Assembly: GCA_025359425.1 (NCBI GenBank)
Contig: JANYGC010000099.1
Span: 1-64,000 of the forward strand
Reading direction: 5' to 3'
Length of the DNA stretch: 64,000 nucleotides
Source: Sphingomonadaceae bacterium
Lineage (GTDB): Bacteria > Pseudomonadota > Alphaproteobacteria > Sphingomonadales > Sphingomonadaceae
The position numbers were made by a program, and so were the translations under genes. Position 1 is the stretch's first letter. Each line of letters opens with the position of its first letter. Shown here piece after piece: positions 1 to 8,652 of this stretch. The notes beneath the pieces are model-generated. The model had not been told where the DNA came from. It saw only the letters and a list, made by a program, of their open reading frames with translations, and did not search any database.

Positions 1-1383
1 CATGTGCATGGGATGCGGCATGCTTTGTTTGGCGTTGTGCAGTTCCCAGACTTCTGTGGTGTTTCGCTTTGCGTCGATCGGAAAGGCATCCATGCGGAAG
101 CTCTCGCCGTTGATGAGCCAGCGCATATGCCCCATCTCGACCCGAACCTTGCGCTGCGCAGCTCCCTTGATGTCGATCGGCAGGACCTGCGAGAACTGCG
201 CCGGCAGCGGGCGCGGTGCCTGTGCGGGCTTCGTCACCACCAGCTTCAGCAGATTGAACTCAAGCCCGTCGTCGAGCCGCGTGCTGCCGTGGCTGCGATC
301 CATCGAATTATCGCCGGACATGCCGTTTGACGATCCCATCATCGCCATCATACCATCATTTTCCATCGTATCGAATGCGAGGCTTTTCAGGAAAACTGTG
401 TCGCCTTGACGCAACTGACTCGCGTCGAACAGCACATCGAGCCGCTCGCCGGGCGCCAGAAAAGCCTCTTTGACCGGATACGGCCGATCGAGCAGCCCGC
501 CGTCGGTGCCAATCACCTGATACGCCAACTGTTCTTTGCCGCGCATGAAGGCGAGCTTGTAGATGCGCGCGTTGGAGCCATTCAAACAGCGGAACCGATA
601 GATGCGCGGGCCGATGTCGAGATAGGCATTGGGCGTCAGGTTGACCAGCACGATGTCGCCGAGATAGCCCATCATCTTTTCGCCCGGGTCCGGCTGATAG
701 ACAAGCTCGCCGGCGGCGTTGAAGCGCTTGTCCTGGATGACCAGCGGCAGATCGGTTTCGCCCAGCTTGAGGTCGAGTGCCTTGGCGAGCCGCAGATCGT
801 CCTCGTCCTCGACGATGAAGAAGCTGGCAAGGCCGCCATAGGCCTGTTTCGCCGTCAAATGATTGGCATGGGTGTGATACCAATAGGTGCCGCCGCGGTT
901 GCTGACCGTGAAATCATAGGAATAACTGGTGCCGGGAGCGATGCTGTCGACTGGGTGGCCGTCCATGCTGGCCGGGATGTGCAGGCCATGCCAATGAATG
1001 ATCGTCGGCTCGTTCAAGCCGTTCTGCAATGCGGCCGCGAACCGGCCGCCGCGCTTGATCTTGAAAATCGGGTTTTGATAGGTCTTGCCCGCGTAGCTGG
1101 TCTCGTACAGCAGAAATGGTGAGGCCCGTCCGCCGAGGATTGGGAACGTCGCTGCGCGGGCCTTGAGCGTCAGCGGTGTGTCGGTCACGTTAAGGACGCC
1201 AAATGGCCCCTCGGCACCCGGAATAAACAGCGGGTTTGTAAAATTCTCTGGCCGTACCGGGTCGTTTGGATAGGGAACAAACGCCGCGTCGGCAGTGCCG
1301 CTGTCACCGCAGCCAGCAAGCCCCAAACCGGCACCAACGGCGAGTAGCGAGGCACTGCATTGCAAAAACTTGCGACGTTCCAT
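1..1383 (-). CDS. Multicopper oxidase, 3' end cut by window edge; N-terminus MERRKFLQCSASLLAVGAGLGLAGCGDSG
   Basis: Manual reverse translation from the ATG at 1383; copper-site motifs IIHWHGLHIPASMDGHP and GTYWYHTHANHLTAKQAYGGL; signal peptide with lipobox-like LAGC. Confidence 0.88.
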   Translation of the reverse strand, partial: MERRKFLQCSASLLAVGAGLGLAGCGDSGTADAAFVPYPNDPVRPENFTNPLFIPGAEGPFGVLNVTDTPLTLKARAATFPILGGRASPFLLYETSYAGKTYQNPIFKIKRGGRFAAALQNGLNEPTIIHWHGLHIPASMDGHPVDSIAPGTSYSYDFTVSNRGGTYWYHTHANHLTAKQAYGGLASFFIVEDEDDLRLAKALDLKLGETDLPLVIQDKRFNAAGELVYQPDPGEKMMGYLGDIVLVNLTPNAYLDIGPRIYRFRCLNGSNARIYKLAFMRGKEQLAYQVIGTDGGLLDRPYPVKEAFLAPGERLDVLFDASQLRQGDTVFLKSLAFDTMENDGMMAMMGSSNGMSGDNSMDRSHGSTRLDDGLEFNLLKLVVTKPAQAPRPLPAQFSQVLPIDIKGAAQRKVRVEMGHMRWLINGESFRMDAFPIDAKRNTTEVWELHNAKQSMPHPMHM

Positions 1384-1463
1384 TGCCAGTTACTTTCTTG
1401 ATTTGGAGTGCGTTCATTACACGTCCGCGCTGGTTTCTTCCACGGTGGTGCTCCCGTGAAGGG

Positions 1464-2399
1464 TCACATCGACATCGGCGGTTCAAGAGTCCCAAGCCAT
1501 GCGACCAGGGCAAGGATAGCAAGGGCAGCAGTCGTCTCGTAGATGACGCTCAGGCGGAGCCGGCTTATGGCCGGTACGGTTCCGCCGCGCTCGATTTCCA
1601 GGCGAAATGCTGGCGTCAGCCGGAACCGGTTAGCCGCTGCCAGTCCCAGCATAAGTCCGAATAGCGCGAGCTTTGCGATCAGCAGTTGCCCATAGAGCGT
1701 CGTCGCCATCGACAACAGATGAGACGGGCCAACCAGCACCCAGCTGTTCACCAGCCCGGAAACCACGACCAGCGCGACAATCACCGTGCCAATGACCGAA
1801 AAGCCATCGAGTGCGCGATGGGTGAGCACGAGGTGGGCAGCGGACATCTTGCGGGCGGGCCGAAACAGCAGCGCGCCAAGCGCCACAAGCGCGCCGAACC
1901 ACGCTCCCGCCGCCCATAAATGCACAATGTCCGCGATCAGATGACGCGTCCCTGCAATCCCGTCGCTTGCTGCGCCGTGCCCGGTCCAGGCCAGCGATGC
2001 GAGCGCACCCGCCGCACTTATCGAGACCACGGCCAGCCACAGCGAAGTCCTGCGCCCACCCAGCACCATCGCAATCGTGAACGACATCAACAGGGCCGCG
2101 ATGCGCGCTGCCCAGGCATTCCCCATCGGCGTTTCGAAGATCATCAGCTCAACCGAGGCGCGATCAACCTCAACCAGCCCAACACCTGCCATCGAGGCGG
2201 TCATCGCCAGAATGCTCAGCACTGACAACAGTATGGCGGTTGCCGAAAGCCAGAGGATCAGCATGCGCAACGGCACCACATTTGCTTGCAGGCGTTCCGG
2301 GCCCTTCAGGCCGTAGAGCCCGAACAGTGGCAGTCCGAACAACAGCATCAGGTTCACATAGAGCGCGAACCTGATGCCGATTGTCAGGGGATCGATCAC
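1464..2399 (-). CDS. copD: CopD family copper resistance membrane protein
   Basis: 311 aa multi-TM ORF directly downstream of CopC; CopD-like sequence. Confidence 0.85.
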   Translation of the reverse strand: MIDPLTIGIRFALYVNLMLLFGLPLFGLYGLKGPERLQANVVPLRMLILWLSATAILLSVLSILAMTASMAGVGLVEVDRASVELMIFETPMGNAWAARIAALLMSFTIAMVLGGRRTSLWLAVVSISAAGALASLAWTGHGAASDGIAGTRHLIADIVHLWAAGAWFGALVALGALLFRPARKMSAAHLVLTHRALDGFSVIGTVIVALVVVSGLVNSWVLVGPSHLLSMATTLYGQLLIAKLALFGLMLGLAAANRFRLTPAFRLEIERGGTVPAISRLRLSVIYETTAALAILALVAWLGTLEPPMSM

Positions 2400-2786
2400 C
2401 TATCGCACGGTGAAGGAAAGAGTGCCGGTCATGCGGTGCGTGTCTGCGCCGGCCGCGAACCAGTTCAGCTGGTAGGTCCCGGGAGCAAGCGCGCGGCGCA
2501 TCGTCAGAGAGAGCGTCTTGCCGTCCGGGCTCATTGCCGAAGTAAAGCCGGTGATCGGCATCGGCTGGTGGTTGGCCATGCCCGGCATCGAGGTCATAGC
2601 CAGCTTTGCCCCGGTAAACTTGGCAAAGACCCGCTCATTGAAGGTCAGGACAATCCGGCCGGTTTTGCCAATTGTGGCATTGGCCGCAGGAGAAGAGGAC
2701 ACCAGCTTGGTGTGGGCCTGCGCGCTTCCTGCGAAGGCTAGCGCGACCAGCAGGGGGGCGGTCAAAGCAAGGCGGAATCTGGACAT
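2400..2786 (-). CDS. copC: CopC/PcoC/YobA-type periplasmic copper-binding protein
   Basis: Signal peptide then AHTKLVSSSPAANATIGKTGRIVLTFNERV, typical CopC N-terminus. Confidence 0.92.
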   Translation of the reverse strand: MSRFRLALTAPLLVALAFAGSAQAHTKLVSSSPAANATIGKTGRIVLTFNERVFAKFTGAKLAMTSMPGMANHQPMPITGFTSAMSPDGKTLSLTMRRALAPGTYQLNWFAAGADTHRMTGTLSFTVR

Positions 2787-2816
2787 GAAGGATCTCCAAC
2801 TAGGGGTTCATGACAA

Positions 2817-2844
2817 ATACGCAGCGCCGAAGCCCGCCCCTTGA
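2817..2844 (-). promoter_or_regulatory. Predicted ECF-sigma promoter for copC-copD (TCAAGGG-N13-CTGCGTAT)
   Basis: Reverse-strand match, same 13-nt spacing as the sites at 2875 and 4200; 31 nt upstream of copC. Confidence 0.6.
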
Positions 2845-2874
2845 AAAATCCGTACGGGGCAGATCAATCTGGTA

Positions 2875-2902
2875 TTGAGGGATCGCGCCATGCCATGCGT
2901 AT
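2875..2902 (+). promoter_or_regulatory. Predicted ECF-sigma promoter for the cnrYXH-like operon (TTGAGGG-N13-ATGCGTAT)
   Basis: Shared motif and spacing with the 4200 site; 26 nt upstream of the predicted start. Confidence 0.65.
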
Positions 2903-2927
2903 AACAACGACATTGGAGTTTCTGGCA

Positions 2928-3200
2928 ATGAGCAACCTTGACGAGATGCTGGCACGGCTGGCTAGCGCGCCTCTCCCCTCGCGTCTGGCGACGATGGACC
3001 AAGCGGTATTTGCCGGGCTCGCACACTATGACCGATCGAGCGTAACCGGATCGCTCGGCATCGCCGCAGCAGTGGCGCTTGCGGTCGGCGTCGCCAGTAC
3101 CGGGTTCCCCGGGACTGCAGCGGTAGCCGCGCCGTCGGTCTCGCCGTTTGGGGTGCCGCCTGCGCTGGTGCCGTCTTCGTTGCTGCTGGCCTCGAAGTGA
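2928..3200 (+). CDS. CnrY-like small single-TM anti-sigma protein
   Basis: 90 aa (MSNLDEMLARLASAPLPSRL...), one hydrophobic segment; first gene of a Y-X-H arrangement overlapping the next gene by GTGA. Confidence 0.6.
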   Translation: MSNLDEMLARLASAPLPSRLATMDQAVFAGLAHYDRSSVTGSLGIAAAVALAVGVASTGFPGTAAVAAPSVSPFGVPPALVPSSLLLASK

Positions 3201-3637
3201 CAAACCTCCGCCGCACACTGCTGGTGGCCTCGATTGCATTCGCTGCGGCGATTGCTGGTGTGTGGGTTGGCCGGGCCGTGCTGCCGCCCAAACCTGCCGC
3301 TGACAGCGAACTGCATGCCCTGCTCCACGATCAGCTCAATCTCGATACCGCTCAACGCGCCCGGATTGATGCGCTCGAGGGGCAATTCGCAATACGCCGC
3401 AAAGCGCTCGAACTCGAGATGCGCGCCGACAATGCCAGACTGGCGGCGGCAATCGAGGCCGAACATGGCTACGGCCCTCAGGTTTCAGCGGCCATCGACC
3501 AATCGCATATGGCAATGGGTGAACTGCAAAAAGAAACGCTGGAGCATGTTTTTGCGATGCGCCGGCTCTTACGGCCAGATCAGGCTGCAAAATTCGACGC
3601 GGCCGTGGTCAAGGCGCTGACCGCCGATCAGCAATGA
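3197..3637 (+). CDS. CnrX-like periplasmic heavy-metal sensor
   Basis: GTG start; N-terminal TM anchor; HxxxH, E and HxxxM at the spacing of the CnrX metal ligands. Confidence 0.8.
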   Translation: MTNLRRTLLVASIAFAAAIAGVWVGRAVLPPKPAADSELHALLHDQLNLDTAQRARIDALEGQFAIRRKALELEMRADNARLAAAIEAEHGYGPQVSAAIDQSHMAMGELQKETLEHVFAMRRLLRPDQAAKFDAAVVKALTADQQ

Positions 3638-4203
3638 CGCTGCCGCTGGGCGAGTGCTCGGACGGTGAGCTGGCGGCGCTCGCCTTGGCAGGACGGCAGG
3701 CGGCTTTTGGCGAACTCCTGGATCGGTACCGTTCGCCCGTCTTCCGCCTGGTGCGCGGCAATACCGGCGATGACGATGCGGCGCTCGATGTGACGCAGGA
3801 AGCATTCATAGCCGCATTCGCTGCACTCAAAAGTTATGATGGCACTCGCCCGTTCAAGACCTGGGTGGCGCGGATTGCGCTCAACAAATGCCGCGACTGG
3901 GCGCGGCGCCGAACGGTGCGGCGCTTCTTCTCGTTTGCGATGCCGATCGAGGCGGCGTCGAACATCTCCGACGACAGTATTCCGGCCGATCGACAGCTGG
4001 CCGACCGGCAAGAACTTGCCCGTGTGCGCGAACTGATTGCCAAACTCCCAGCGGCGATCCGCGAGCCCCTGATTTTGCGCACTGTCGAAGGACTTTCTCA
4101 GACTGAAACAGCAGGGATCCTGGGGATCAGTGAGAAGGCGGTTGAAACGCGAGTCTACCGCGCACGCAAAGCGCTCGAAGCGGGCCGCACATTAAATTTT
4201 TGA
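3634..4203 (+). CDS. ECF RNA polymerase sigma factor, CnrH-like
   Basis: Sigma70 region 2 and region 4 features (DVTQEAFIAAFAAL, GLSQTETAGILGISEKAVETRVYRARKAL); ATGA overlap with sensor. Confidence 0.9.
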   Translation: MTLPLGECSDGELAALALAGRQAAFGELLDRYRSPVFRLVRGNTGDDDAALDVTQEAFIAAFAALKSYDGTRPFKTWVARIALNKCRDWARRRTVRRFFSFAMPIEAASNISDDSIPADRQLADRQELARVRELIAKLPAAIREPLILRTVEGLSQTETAGILGISEKAVETRVYRARKALEAGRTLNF

Positions 4204-4227
4204 GGGCTAGCCTCACGCGATGCGTAT
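4200..4227 (+). promoter_or_regulatory. Predicted ECF-sigma promoter for DUF305-copA-copB (TTGAGGG-N13-ATGCGTAT)
   Basis: Exact repeat of the -35 and -10 blocks at 2875-2902; -35 overlaps the sigma-gene TGA. Confidence 0.65.
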
Positions 4228-4271
4228 GGCCCATCAGCGTTCACCGAGATTCACCGAAGAGGACTGTGGCC

Positions 4272-4838
4272 ATGGCAGGAGAGCATCAGCAGCCCGGTCC
4301 TGGGCATGACGGCACGCATGGTGCGCCGACCCATGCTCGTGAAGCAATGAAGAGTGACGCAAAGGGACGCATTGCCGACACCGGCCATGGCGTGCATCCG
4401 TATCGAAAGCTGTTTGCCGAACTCGTGATTGATTTCGTGATCATGTTTTTCGTGATGTACGCGATGATCGCAAGCGCAGAGCATCTCTATTTCAATATCG
4501 GCAACGTCTACATGACCCTGATGATGGTCGCTCCGATGCTGGCGCTGATGATTGTCTTCATGGGCAAGATGTACCCCTCGCCCAAGGCCAATATGATGCT
4601 GATCGGTCTGGCTGCGTTTATCTTCGCGGTCGGCTGGTTTGGCATGCGTGAACAGCTGGGCGTCGGCGATGCCCAGTTCCTGCGTTCGATGATTCCGCAC
4701 CACAGCGGCGCGATCCTGATGTGTGAGAAGGCAAAGCTGTCAGACCCGGAAACGGTGCGACTTTGTCAAAATATCATTGCAGCGCAGGAACGCGAAATCG
4801 CACAAATGCAGACAATTTTGGCACGAGTTGGAAGATAA
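4272..4838 (+). CDS. Membrane-anchored DUF305 protein with His-rich N-terminus
   Basis: N-terminal His residues, several TM segments, C-terminal FLRSMIPHHSGAILMCEKA...AAQEREIAQM DUF305 signature. Confidence 0.85.
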   Translation: MAGEHQQPGPGHDGTHGAPTHAREAMKSDAKGRIADTGHGVHPYRKLFAELVIDFVIMFFVMYAMIASAEHLYFNIGNVYMTLMMVAPMLALMIVFMGKMYPSPKANMMLIGLAAFIFAVGWFGMREQLGVGDAQFLRSMIPHHSGAILMCEKAKLSDPETVRLCQNIIAAQEREIAQMQTILARVGR

Positions 4839-4842
4839 TTTG

Positions 4843-6606
4843 ATGATGTCATATTTAAGCCGCCGCCAGCTTCTCCAGGGTGCGACCATCGCGGGTAGCT
4901 CGCTGGCGATGGGTTCGCTGTTCCCGGCATGGGCAGCAAGCGGGTCCGCCGGACTCAGTCCGGCGATGGGCTCCGTTTCTGGAACCGATATCGCACTTTC
5001 GATCGGCCATGCGCCATTTCGCGTGGGCGGGAGAACCGGCCACGCGGTAACGGTCAACGGAACACTGCCCGGGCCGATCATCCGGTTGAAGGAGGGCCAG
5101 AAGGTCCGTCTGGCGGTCACCAACACGCTGCATGAAGATTCCTCGATCCACTGGCACGGCATCCTGTTGCCATTCCAGATGGACGGCGTTCCCGGTGTCA
5201 GCTTCCCTGGGATCAAGCCGGGCGAGACTTACAATTACGAGTTCGAGGTCAAGCAGTCGGGCACCTACTGGTATCACAGCCACTCGGGGATGCAGGAAGC
5301 GATGGGCCAGTATGGGGCCATCGTGATCGACCCGGCAGGTAACGATCCGGTTGCCTATGACCGCGAGCATGTGATTGTGCTGTCCGACTGGAGCTTCATG
5401 CATCCGATGGAGCAACTTCGGAAGCTTAAGGCCATGGGCGGCTATTTCAACCACAACAGGCAGACGCTGGCTGGGTTGATCCAGGGCAAGGATCAATCGC
5501 AGTCAGACCGAGCGATGTGGGGCAAGATGCGAATGGATCCGACCGACATCACCGACGTCAACGTTTCGACCTACACCTATTTGATCAATGGGCATGGCCC
5601 ACAGGAAAACTGGACAGGACTGTTCACCCCCGGTGAGCGGGTACGGCTCAGGATCATCAATGCTTCGGCCATGACCAACTTTAACGTGCGGTTGCCCGGA
5701 CTGCCGATGATGGTGGTGGCGGCGGACGGCCAGCATGTCCAGCCGGTCGAGACCGACGAGTTCCAGATCGCGATCGCCGAAACCTATGATGTCATTGTCC
5801 AGCCCAAGGACGACCAGGCTTACGGCCTGATCGCCGAAGCCATCGATCGCTCGGGCCAATGCCGCGCCACGCTTGCCCCGCGCATGGGCATGGTGGCTGC
5901 CATTCCGGCTATCCGCGAACGGCCTCTGCTTACGATGAAAGATATGGGCATGGGCGACATGGATATGTCTGGCGGTGGAGATCATTCCGCACACGGTCCC
6001 GCTGCGCCCGCGCCGGATGCAATGGCTGGAATGGAAATGAGTGGCGGCTCGATGAAAATGCGCGATCCCTCAGTCGCGCCGCAGGTCAAAATGGGGCCGG
6101 GCGTGGCCACGCTTGCCCCCATGCCGATGGATCGCACCGGAGAGCGGCCAACCGGGCTTGAGAAGGTGGATCACCGCGTCCTGACCTACAAGGACCTCAA
6201 ATCGCTCGATCCCAATGCTGACACCCGCAAGCCAGCGCGCGAGCTGGACTTGCACCTGACCGCGAACATGGAACGATATATGTGGTCGTTCGACGGGGTG
6301 AAGTTCAGCGAGGGCGCGCAGCCGATCGCGTTCCGACACAACGAGCGGGTGCGGGTCAATCTGATCAATGACACGATGATGCCGCATCCGATCCACTTGC
6401 ACGGCCATTTCTTCGAGGTCGTGACCGGCAATCCCGGTCACCATCCGGTCAAGCATACCGTCAATGTGCTTCCCGGCGGTAAGGTCTCGTTCGACCTGAC
6501 CGCCGATGCGCTGGGTGATTGGGCGTTCCACTGCCACATGATGCTCCACATGATGACGGGGATGTTCCGCGTCGTCACGGTGCGCCAGGACGAGGACGCG
6601 GCATGA
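4843..6606 (+). CDS. copA: Copper resistance multicopper oxidase CopA
   Basis: Tat-like SRRQLLQG signal; SSIHWHGILLPFQMDGVPG, GTYWYHSHSGMQEAMGQYGA, HPIHLHGHFF, HCHMMLHMMTGMF; Met-rich segment. Confidence 0.96.
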   Translation: MMSYLSRRQLLQGATIAGSSLAMGSLFPAWAASGSAGLSPAMGSVSGTDIALSIGHAPFRVGGRTGHAVTVNGTLPGPIIRLKEGQKVRLAVTNTLHEDSSIHWHGILLPFQMDGVPGVSFPGIKPGETYNYEFEVKQSGTYWYHSHSGMQEAMGQYGAIVIDPAGNDPVAYDREHVIVLSDWSFMHPMEQLRKLKAMGGYFNHNRQTLAGLIQGKDQSQSDRAMWGKMRMDPTDITDVNVSTYTYLINGHGPQENWTGLFTPGERVRLRIINASAMTNFNVRLPGLPMMVVAADGQHVQPVETDEFQIAIAETYDVIVQPKDDQAYGLIAEAIDRSGQCRATLAPRMGMVAAIPAIRERPLLTMKDMGMGDMDMSGGGDHSAHGPAAPAPDAMAGMEMSGGSMKMRDPSVAPQVKMGPGVATLAPMPMDRTGERPTGLEKVDHRVLTYKDLKSLDPNADTRKPARELDLHLTANMERYMWSFDGVKFSEGAQPIAFRHNERVRVNLINDTMMPHPIHLHGHFFEVVTGNPGHHPVKHTVNVLPGGKVSFDLTADALGDWAFHCHMMLHMMTGMFRVVTVRQDEDAA

Positions 6607-7781
6607 AGCTTTTGCTCGCCAGCGCAATCGCCATCGCGAATGCCACGCCTGCCGCCGCGCAGATGGATATGAACATGCCGGGGATGAACATGCCGGCCAA
6701 ACCGGCGGCAAAGCCCAAGCCCGTTGCAAAACCCAAACCCGCAGTGAAGCCCAGACCCGCGCCGAAGGCACGAGCCGCCGTGCCGCAACGGGCCAGACCG
6801 ACTGCGCCACCGTCGGCACCAAGGCCTGCACCCAGGCCGGCTGCCAGCATGATTACTATGCCGGGGATGGACATGACCCCGCCAGCACCGGCTCCGGCAA
6901 CTGCATCGCCTGCGCCCGAACACGATATGTCAACCATGCAAGGCATGGAAATGGGACAGCCCGAAGCCCCTGCTACGGCTGACCCCCATGCGGGCCATGA
7001 CATGGCTGGAATGCCGGGCATGGAACCGCCAGATACCGAGATCGGCGATACGCCGGCTCCGGCTCCGCCCGCCGATCATGCCGCCGACGCGGTGTTTGGT
7101 GCAGACCAAATGGAGCAATCGCGCACCATGCTCCGCCATGAAAATGGCGGAACGCCTGCTTACAGCATCGTCTTCAATCTCGCCGAGTATCGCGTTCAAA
7201 AAGGTGCGGATGCTTACCGATGGGACGGCGAGGGCTGGTTCGGCGGTGACATCGACCGCTTTGTCGTCAAAACCGAAGGTGAAGGTGCTGTTCGCGGAGG
7301 CGTCGAAAGCGCCGAGGTCCAGGCGCTTTATTCCCGCGCAATCGGCCCTTGGTTCAATCTGCAAGCCGGTGTCCGGCACGATTTCAAGCCGGGGCCTCAA
7401 CGCACCTATGCGACCATCGGCTTTGAAGGCGTCACGCCTTACTGGTTTGAGGTCGAAGGTGCGCTGTTCCTTTCGGACAAGGGCGACGTCCTGGGCCGGC
7501 TAGAGGGATATTACGATCAGCGCATCACTCAGAAACTGGTCCTGCAACCGCGGGTCGAGCTGAATTTTGCGGCGCAGGATGTGCCAGCGAACGGCATTGG
7601 ATCGGGATTGTCCGACGCCGAACTGGGCCTGCGTCTGCGCTATGAGATCAAGCGCGAGTTTGCGCCGTATATTGGCGTGTCATGGGAGCGAAAGATTGGC
7701 GACAGCGCCCGCTTCGCCCGCGCTGCAGGAGAGCGGGTGCAAGCCACTAGTTTCGTTGTCGGCATCCGGACATGGTTCTGA
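6603..7781 (+). CDS. copB: Copper resistance outer-membrane protein CopB
   Basis: Met-rich N-terminus and PcoB/CopB-like C-terminal domain; ATGA overlap with copA. Confidence 0.93.
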   Translation: MKLLLASAIAIANATPAAAQMDMNMPGMNMPAKPAAKPKPVAKPKPAVKPRPAPKARAAVPQRARPTAPPSAPRPAPRPAASMITMPGMDMTPPAPAPATASPAPEHDMSTMQGMEMGQPEAPATADPHAGHDMAGMPGMEPPDTEIGDTPAPAPPADHAADAVFGADQMEQSRTMLRHENGGTPAYSIVFNLAEYRVQKGADAYRWDGEGWFGGDIDRFVVKTEGEGAVRGGVESAEVQALYSRAIGPWFNLQAGVRHDFKPGPQRTYATIGFEGVTPYWFEVEGALFLSDKGDVLGRLEGYYDQRITQKLVLQPRVELNFAAQDVPANGIGSGLSDAELGLRLRYEIKREFAPYIGVSWERKIGDSARFARAAGERVQATSFVVGIRTWF

Positions 7782-8158
7782 GTTGCATTGGAGCCTTCCC
7801 GGTTGAAGTGGTTGGGTCCGCCAGTTGGTGAGCAAGAGCCTGACGAACGGTATCATCGGCATCGACGAGGGGCGCGGTACGGACCGTCCGCACGTTAAAC
7901 TTCGTCGGCTCGCGGTCCGTCTTTACCTGTTGGGAGGGTAGCCTAACCCTGTCAAAGGGGACCGCCGCAAACTGTTCCGCCTTTCGGATGACATCGAGAT
8001 AATCGAAGGAGGCGGCAATGGCAGCTAACCTGATCTGCCGAGGGCTGCGATCATCCGGCGCACACCTCTACCGCCGTCTAGTCGTTTGGAACACTGGGGC
8101 GTTCCCCCGGATGCCCCCTATGGCGATCCTCCCCGACACTTTGGAGAGGGGAGGGGGT

Positions 8159-8458
8159 ATGACTGACCGCCTACTTACAACAACCGAGGCTGCCGAACGG
8201 CTGGGCACAACAAGGCGAACACTCGAAGCATGGAGGTTGACCGGAGAAGGCCCTACCTTTCGGAAGCTGGGCGCGCGTATGGTGCGCGATTCCCCAGAAG
8301 ACTTGACCGCCTTCGTTGAAGCTGGAGCACGGCTAAACACCGCTGGCGGGACCCCGCAACGGCTGTGGCAGGTGTGGGCGGAAAGTGCTCCAAACGGCGC
8401 TCAACGCTTACACCATGCTCACACGGCCGGCCGGGTAGCAGTTGCTACAGCCTCCTGA
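8159..8458 (+). CDS. Small helix-turn-helix (excisionase/MerR-like HTH_17) protein
   Basis: LLTTTEAAERLGTTRRTLEAWRLTGEGPTFRKLG motif; sits next to tRNA 3' end. Confidence 0.6.
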   Translation: MTDRLLTTTEAAERLGTTRRTLEAWRLTGEGPTFRKLGARMVRDSPEDLTAFVEAGARLNTAGGTPQRLWQVWAESAPNGAQRLHHAHTAGRVAVATAS

Positions 8459-8471
8459 CATATTGAAAGAA

Positions 8472-8547
<76 letters not shown>

Positions 8548-8652
8548 ATTCCTGGCCCCGAAGAAATGAGGCCGCTGGAACCCCGATTCGGCGGGGAGCG
8601 CCCCCTATAGCCATTGCTGCGAGCGATGGAAGGGGTTTTATCCCCGTTTCGA

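Noticed and set aside
7740-8060. Minus-strand open frame (..AAIAASFDYLDVIRKAEQFAAVPFDRVRLPSQQVKTDREPTKFNVRTVRTAPLVDADDTVRQALAHQLADPTTS..)
   Set aside because: No start codon in a sensible place and no recognisable family; possibly a decayed gene of the island but not supportable as a CDS
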